Assembly (NCBI RefSeq): GCF_032854445.1 | Contig: NC_088297.1 | Span: 20,221,127 to 20,285,126 of the forward strand | DNA length: 64,000 bases | Source of the DNA: Liolophura sinensis | Lineage: Eukaryota > Mollusca > Polyplacophora > Chitonida > Chitonidae | Direction: 5' to 3' | In this document: positions 37,001 to 46,000 of the stretch, in pieces | Layout: each line of letters opens with the position of its first letter | Numbering within the stretch: the first letter of the stretch is position 1 | The notes under the pieces: model-generated | What the model was told of the DNA's origin: nothing | Databases searched by the model: none | What the model saw: only the letters and a program-made list of their open reading frames with translations | Made by a program: the position numbers and the translations under genes

Positions 37001-40000
37001 AAAATTGTTGAGCACGACCCCAAGCACTCACTCACTCACTCACTCCAGCATGTACATTGTATAAAACAACAGTTCAGTAAATAAATGATGAGAATCTTTT
37101 TACTGCCATTGTTAGCCAATCCACGTTTCACGTTGCTGGTGACAGCCAGCAATAAAGAACCATTTCATGCGTTCATGCGGCAGTGGTGTAAATGTGTGGG
37201 TAATAAATCAGTCATTAAACTCGTTATTCTTGCAGGTACCATCAATCGTCCGATCCATTCCAAAGTCAAAAATCGTGAGCCAGCGACAGCAAGCACAGTT
37301 CCTCTGGGATGCTTACTTTTCCTCCGTTGATAAGATTGTCATTGCAACTCTAGAGGTGAGGCACCTGGTCTCTTTGTGTACGAAGTATTTGAGTGTTACA
37401 TGGTTTTCTCTTGGTTATGTAAAGTTTCTTCGAGAGAGACCGAGTTAAATTTCTTCAAGAGAGACCATGTTAAGTTTCATGAAGTTTACTGGAGGTTTAT
37501 TCAGGTTTCTTCCATACTAGATTCTTTCAGCCTTTTTTAGAGTTTTCTCCAGCCTCTTTCAAGATTCTTCAAGCCTCTTTCAAGTTTCCTCCCAGCTTTA
37601 TTCAGCTTTCCTGTCAGTTTTTTCTTTGTTATGAAATGTCCTCCAGCCTCTTTCATGATTCCACCAGGCTAATTTCTTCTACTGTCTTTCAAGTTACTCC
37701 AACCTCTTTCAGTTTTCCTCCTGGCTTTACCCAGTCATCTTTTTCTCTTAGCTTTATGGCTTGGCAGTTTTGACGCATAGATGTATAACGTTTCCTTTAA
37801 GCTGTCTCAAATTTCCTTTAGGCTGTGTCTTTCTCCTTACTATATCAAGTCTCTTATCTCTTTCAAGTTTCCTCTATACGAATTCTTTTAATCAAAACAT
37901 GCATTATCATAAATAACGATTTTGAGTTTTCAAGTTTCACAAAACATGCATTATCATAAATAACAACTTCCAGTTTCACAAGCTTGCAGAATAACCTCAT
38001 GTCTTTGTGATGTTTGTAGTTTAAATCCATTTTGGATTTGAGAATAGCTGCAGAAATCACAATTCAAAAAATTCATTTATTTAATTGGTGTTTTACACCA
38101 TACCCAGGAATATTTCACTCAAATTCAAGAAATAAATAATAAAAGAAGCAAATGAAATAAATATGATTAATGGAAACGTCCACTTCTGGCTATCCAGTAT
38201 AGAGTATTGTGGCTTCCTCAGGGCAGAATATTTATCGCTGGCCTACATTCATTATTCAGTTAGAAGATAATGGACATTAGGCTATGCCAAAAGATATTTT
38301 CTTCATATAACTTTATACTTATCCATCAAATAGAGAGTTGTTCTCTTGAAAATCTCTGTTTTGTTCACTTTCAGTGCATTTTGCATCTTAAATCTAAAAT
38401 TTTGTTGAAAAAGTAAAAAAAAGAAAAGATAATTCTTTTGGACCTGCCGTAATTTTCTGGATAGGACTCATTCAGTTAAGCAAAGCACACTTTTGTTTTG
38501 AAATAGCCATATATATATGTATGTGTTTGTGTAGGGCACTCAGTTGCACATCCTGTCAGATATAACTTTTTCGCTTTCAGATTCTTCGGGATCGTATATT
38601 CAAGCATGTGGCTCATACACAGAATCTGTGGAACAGCCAGCCTAGTGCTCCGTTTATGCTTACGGAGTACGCCAGTACCCTCAAGTCTTTCCCATTCTAC
38701 TTACGCGCTCAGGGGAAACAACCAGGGAACAAATTTACAGCTGTTATTTATGCAGTTTCGCCTGTGATGTTCTCTTCTTCCCCGCTCTTCCGGCTGATAC
38801 GAAGTGTGGCAAAATCAGCCTTTGTACATAAGGTGAGAAAGCAGAGTTCAAACCCAACTGAAGGATTTTCATTTTTGTTTTGTATGAATTATGCAATAAA
38901 GGGACAGATCTCTTCAGCTCATTTTCAGACAAACACTAGAAAAGCTTGCTTTGAAAAACATCTTGTACGTTTTGCTTTCTGTTATACAGAAATTTTGTAG
39001 TAGGATTTTTTTTAATAGTCATCACCAACAAAACTGGTCAGAGAAGTACCTATGATGCCCCAACTTGTTCACATATATATTATCTGTACAGATGTTACAA
39101 ATTATATAACCTGAAGCATTTCAGTCAGTCCTGCCTTTTCACGTTCGAGGAGATTGGTCGTTGTTATATGACTGAAAAATGGCTAGGTAAAAATTGTTAA
39201 TTGCTAGGAGATGGGTATAATTGGGTGGATCAGTTAATTGGGACAAATTATGAATGAGTTTCAACATGGTTATGAAGTTTACTCAGTTCATTGAGTTTCG
39301 ATGATCACAATTTGCGAATAATCTGATCAGCCATAACCACATGATATATCTGATGTCATTAAGGGGAGGAAATTGCAGATCCAATTATAAACTCATTTCG
39401 CTGCTCCTTTCTTTGATGGTGCATGAGGGTTACTCTTCAGGGATTACAGTGAGTTTCAAAACTGTGAATGGACAATTTCTGAAATTGTACCAGTCATCGA
39501 GGCCCTGAATCGAGGGAATCCAATTTTACCATGACATGTCAGATGTCAAATATCTGTCTGCAGTTTTAGTCCCTTCAAGTTCCACTTTTTAGGAAAGGTG
39601 GGTTGCATTGGGATAAAGGGCAACCTTTGGGGTGGAAGGCACATGCCCCATGAGCGTCTGAATCCCAGACATGTTTGTTCCAAGTCTAGGGTAAATTGGG
39701 AGTTCTCCCTCGACCCTCATTATTATGTGTTTATTCAGTCAATATCATAGCCAGGCTAGTGTATGAGACATGGGTTTCCATTCTACCTCTGTAAATAGCT
39801 CCTAGAATGAGATTGATATCTCCACCCCTATTTGTGTAATGGAACAGCCATTGGCCCTTCAAGCATATTTATTGTCTGTTTGATCCACTTTGACAATGAA
39901 CCAAACCATTTTTAGAATTCTAGGGGTGATTGCTGAAAATCAGATGCCCTTTTACCGGTATTGTTTGACAAAGAAGATGGTACAAAAGGACAATAATGAA

Positions 40001-43000
40001 ATGAAAATACCACGGTGGCATTTGGTGTCAGAAGTGGGATTTCTGAGGAGTCATTGGTTTGTTAATTTTAGGTGATAAGGCAGTGTGAAGTTTACAGGAT
40101 AAACAGAGTTGGGAGAGTTGCTCGTCCACGCTTTATTATATTCCGGTAGTGAATCAGGAGAAAGCTTTTTGGGGATTCTGTCATTATCTGCACTCTTTAC
40201 CGTTAACTAATGGCCAGTGAAAAAAATTGCCCTGTATTTTTTTTTGCATTCTGAGCTATTGCAGGAGCAGGGAAGTCAATGTGAATTGAAATAAAAACAA
40301 ACTTTTTGGATGATCACTGACCCCAAAGGTGCTATAAATCGCTGATTGATGTGAGGGAACACATCCCTTGAGATTCTATGTGTTTTATCATATAAACACC
40401 AGCCATGGCGCTACATCACCGCCTCACTACTGTACATGTATGTGCAAAGCTTTAATCTGTGCCTCTGATGCCCTGACAGATCACACTTTGAATTATTTAG
40501 TGTTATTATCACCTTCAGGTTTAAACAAGCTGATATCTGGATTGACTTCTTGTTTCCCTGTGGAAGATGATTTTTTCTTAGTTATGTTATTTTTTTAATG
40601 TTATGTATTGTGTCAAAGAATGAATCGTATTGATGGCATATTACCATGATTTCGGTGAAAATAAATTTTGAAAAGGATACAACTTTGCTTGACAATGCCA
40701 TAAGTTGTTTTTGTCAGTTGCTTTTTCAAATACATACATACATACATAGATACATATATACATACTTAGTTGACACACTTTTGTGGAGGTGACAAAAAAG
40801 TCAATGGGTCCGGTAAATGAAATTAACATATTTAGATACTTGCTTATTTCAAGTTATGTGATTTTAGACTGTAATTTTCAAGAAGAATACTCTTTGTTCT
40901 TCTTACAGATAATTGTTTTATGGCATTGTGAGGTGCCACCCCCTTCCCAGCAGAAGTGGCCAACAGATTTAAACGTCCCGGTCATTGTGAAGAGCAAAGA
41001 TGTCAAGGTGAGAAGATGGGGAGCAAGGTTTACATATCATGATGTAAAATAAATAGCAGAGACTTCTCATGGCAGAATGGTGCATCTTAGTTCTTTGTTG
41101 CCACTGAATTAAGTTTTTTTTTAATCCATAATTTTGATTATTGCTCATAACATGAAGGACTTAAAGCATAGAGAGTGAAATCATGACAGTGAGGACGGTG
41201 TGACAGTTGGCAAATGGTTACACATAACTGGTGAAATATGACTACAGCATAAAGAGTAAACCAGAACAGCGACCAGAGTGTGATAGTTGGCAAAGAGTCA
41301 CACATAACCGGTGAAATACGACTACAGCGTAGAGAGTAAAATCATGGCAGTGACGTTCATGATGCATGAACGTGAACTGTGTTCACCATAGAAACTTGTA
41401 TATACTGGTTTGTTCACTTCATTTTTGTATGAAACTTCAATATAAATAGGAATTCTTTTTGTTTAACACCTTACTCTGTTGAAGGCGATATGTTGTCGCC
41501 GCAACATCAGTAAATAATAGTTTATAGTGTTATCTTTTACTGTGCATAGATTCAAGACGTCAATTCAGGTTAGATCATCTCTACCCAAGGTTTATTTGCA
41601 GGACCTCCTCCTGAATTCTCCAGTCTACAGAGACATCTAACTCTGTATTGACTGGCTCAGCTGGGCTAGCGCAGCGGTGATTAGGGTATCAACGAACCAC
41701 TCGACCAGTGATAATCTCTGTGATCAGTAGCCAGTTGTACAAACAAGCCACGATCATTGCCTTCGGACGAGCCAACAAGAAGTTAGAACAGCTTCCATAC
41801 TATAATCATACAGGTGGTACCAAACCAGGGTAGTTGTAAAGACAAGGCTGATGCCCTAGTAACCTGCACCTCGGCAGTCATAAAGACAGGGTTGATGCCT
41901 TTGTTAGTTGCCGATTCACTTATAAGATGTTTGTTGTAAAAAGTGGATTTGTCGATAAATAGAGGTCACCCTGTCATGTGACTTTAACCTGAACATTACA
42001 AATCCCCCTACCAGTTTTAGGGCTCAGATTCATGAAACTGAAAAACTGAAAGTTCAGTAAATTGCTCAAATCAGCCATTTTTGCCCATCATGGAGTGTCC
42101 CTTGAAAAGCCTTAAAGTAAAAGAAAGTTAAAATATACAGTAAGATTTATCAGGCCGGCAACTGAAAGCTCATATGCATAAAAATACTTTCATTTATCTG
42201 TTTTTTTTGTTTTTTTTAAGAGTGTTAAAGGCAATCAAATATTTGAATTCTGTCAATTCTTTTAAATGTAAGTATTATTATGCATAGTTTTAAGTGGCCT
42301 ATCTAGTGGTGCCTACCTCGATTTTGAGGGGGTTTTTTCCCTATAAGTCAAACACGACATAAATTGCAATATACTGTATAATTATACACAGATTCCAAAT
42401 GTTGCTCAAACAAAACTGACATGCGCGATTCCAAAGCTTGAAAGTTTTGATATGCTTTAAACATTATAGGAAGTGCATTACTGCCTTTAAATGTTAATGC
42501 AGACAAGGCTAATAATTTTTGAAAGGGTAATTATTTGGGCTTTTCTTGAATAATACTTTTTGGCCAAATATCAGCAGTGCAGCGTCTATAAGGTCAAACA
42601 TTTTAAATTATTATCCTGATATTACGTGTATGTATCAAGGGCTTTAAGAGTTGATTTTACATTTAAAGTGTAAGCATGTCAGTTTGGCTAGTGGCATTGA
42701 TCGTGGCATGTTTGTACAATTGGCTGCTGATCGGACAGATTATCTGTGGTCGAGTTGCCCATTGATAGCCCGCTCACAGCTCCGTTTGCTCAGCTGAGCC
42801 AATCAATAATGAGCTAGCTGCCTCTGTGGACTGGAGAATTAACGTAGACCGTAGACCCCTGGTGGAGAAATGAGGGCTGCAAGATTAGTGAGTCTGGAAA
42901 TCTGCCCTGTAGTTTGAGAGTGGCATTGGCCTCTAATGTGATCAGGCGACCCTGCTGGGATTTGAACCTGCTGCCTTTGGGACTGCACATGTAGTCTGAA

Positions 43001-46000
43001 CTTTTGCCACTGTCCCAAAGGGAAATTTCCATGAAGGCTGGAAGAAGTAGTTAGTGCATTCTACCCTGTTATATTCTGAAAATTAAGTTGATTGAAAGCA
43101 ATGGTAATTGATGTGAAAGAAAACGTTAAATTCTGAGCTTGATACGACTGAAAATGACATTACACCTGTAAAGGTTCTGCATGCATGGTCTCACTGAAAA
43201 CTAAGTGTGACTAAAGAAGTTGAATTCTTAGCATTGTATTAGACCTAAATTCAAGTTAAATTCTAAGGATGATGTCACTGAAAATGAAGCCTGATCCTGG
43301 TAACTAAAAAACGAATTTAAATTGTAAGCAAATTTATGTACATTATTCATTCCACTACCACTTGATTGCGGAGCTTGATCTGTAATTGGCAGAAAATGCT
43401 CAACATAGGCTGGCTGTTGGAGTGTTGAATAAATAATGGGGTGTAAAATAGAAGAGCAAAAAAAACCCCAAGTACCGGTACTGACTTTAATGTCAGCTGC
43501 CTGTGTCAAATTAGAGCTGATGTAGGAACAGAAAATTGCTGTTAATCAGTAGGTGGCTGTTACACTTTACATTTACAATGAGGTAGCAAAGCCTACTTGT
43601 GTAGCGGACTGGCGCTCCTTCATGCAGGTTACGTCAAGCGTGTTTACATCATGCCTGTGTGCAACAGCTTCCCAATCTCGATTGGTCGGAAGTGAGTAAA
43701 GAAAGTGAATCAGATGAGGGTTGTGTGACATTACGTTAATCAGGGAACTTCAGGCGAGATTAAACCCAAGACAGGCTCTAGTTTAATTACGTTGCTGTGG
43801 CTTGCATAGGTTGCATTGAGCATGCTTGCATCAAACTTTGTTAGAAACAGATCTGTTTATTGCTGTTTATAAGTGTACATGTAGGCTACTTTGGAACATG
43901 TGATAAGACTTGCTGTAGTTCTTGTAATTTTAGGGACATCTCTGCTCCTTTTGGGCTAATATTCATGTTACATCTGATAGTAACAGGAATACAAGGTTTT
44001 TATTTTCTCACAAGGTTAGGACATTTAATGATCAACCACATACTGTAATTCTAACCTTTTCACATGTTTGCAAGGTGTTTATGCAAGCATATTCTGAAGG
44101 CATTATGCAATGTTGTCTGATAAAATTATACTTTTTATGAAACCATGAAATTGGCCACTCCATCCAATGTAGCATTATCTCTAAAATTTATTTATTTATT
44201 TGAATGGTGTTTTACACCGTACTAAAATACACCGTATCACTTATATGATGGCGGCCAGCATTATGGTGGGAGGAAACGAGGTTGCCGCAAGACCTTCCCA
44301 ACTACAGCTGGAGAGGAAACCAGCATGGACTAGACCTGAACTCACAGCAAGCATATTGGTGGGAGGCTCCTGGATCATTGCACCGTGCTAGCATGCTAAC
44401 CATGGAGGCCATGGAGGCCCCATCCAAAATCAAATTAAAAATGTGCCGAAGTTGCACTCGAAATTGCTCTTTCATGTTCGGAAAGGTTGAAGAATTAGGG
44501 TATTTTTACTTTCCAAAAAAGAGAATTATAATTTTTGGCTCTCGGCATAACTACCAGTACATGAAATATCTCCTCTGTGAATTAGAGGATTTACATTAGT
44601 TAATCTGACCCACTGTGTGCCATCCGTTCCTGACCCACTGTTTGCCATCCGTTCCTGACCCACTGTTTGCCATCTGTTCCTGACCTGACATGTATTTCCA
44701 TCTTTGTTATGACAGTCTACACCTACTTGTAACCTTTCTAGTGAAAATAAAAATTTCAGTTGGAAGAAGCTAGAAGAATAAATTGAATCAGATCGGGGTA
44801 GTGTGTTATTGCCCTAATTAGAGAACTTCAGAGGAGACTAAACTCGAAAACTGGCTCTGGTGTGGTAACGCTGCTGTGGCTTGCAAGTAGGATACAGTGG
44901 GCATGCCCACAGCAAACATGCGTGAACTGCTTCGTTGACTCTGTATACATGTATGAACGTGTCAGATTAAACTGGGTAAATACGGCCTGGCCCTGGGATC
45001 ATCATACCTTTGTATATTTTTATTCTGATCTTAAGTTTTACCATAAATACTTAAATTTTCATCTTTGTCATGGCAATTTACATTGCATGTATTTTAAAAC
45101 TTAAAATGAAAATTTTGCAAGTAAGATTGTCTCTGCTTCGTGTAATTATAACATTATTGAAACAGTAAGCAGAAGACCTGGGCTCAAAACAGGCTCATTT
45201 CAGTCTGGAACATTTCAGATTAGTTTTTGTGCCTTCTAGTTCATTACCAGGAAATAAGTCATCAATCAAGCTGTGATCCACGTGGCATTAGACAGACCAT
45301 AATTCATGTGATGTTATTAGATTGGTATCAAGCTATTGGTGATTATCATTTTGTATCTGTAGCTGTGATTTGTATTTGCTGAGAATATGAAAGGTTTTCC
45401 CTCAATGTAAGATATCTTCCCCGCCATGTGAAAATAATTGCTTTCCCACAATCTGAAATCGTATTGTACATTTTGAAAGATTTTTCCCACGGGTCTGATT
45501 TGTTTTCAGACAATCAGCTCCCGTTTTTACCCACATGAGGAAATCCAAACCGACGCCATCTTAAGTCTGGATGAGGATGCCCTCCTCAATACAGATGAGG
45601 TAATTATGGCCACATGTATATGTGTCTCGGGTGACTTTAAGATCTGAGTGATGATTTAACGGTGGCGGTTTAACATTTGGTTCATTGGAAAGTTTTTAAT
45701 GATTTTTGGTTGTAAGGTTTAAAACTGTTCTGAGTGGTTACTGATCATGATGAGATAATTGATCTGCTTGGACAAGGTTAATATGTGAGTCTTCAGTGAA
45801 AATTTCAGGAGTGGTCATAGCTTGATGATTTTACCATGGTATTTTGTCAGAAATGTTAAATGTTAAGGATAAATTTTACACTTGTGTATTTTATTATCAT
45901 AAGATATCTTTCTTGAAAATTTGGTGCTGTTGTGTTGACAGCATCACAGAAATCAAGCGTGTTTTGCTTTTGTTATATTTTATGTGCTCAGTTAGTAACA

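Noticed and set aside
37085-37330. Out-of-frame 81-codon ORF over EXT1 exon B
   Set aside because: A shadow of the EXT1 exon in another frame; the frame with VPSIVRSI has the splice sites and the homology.
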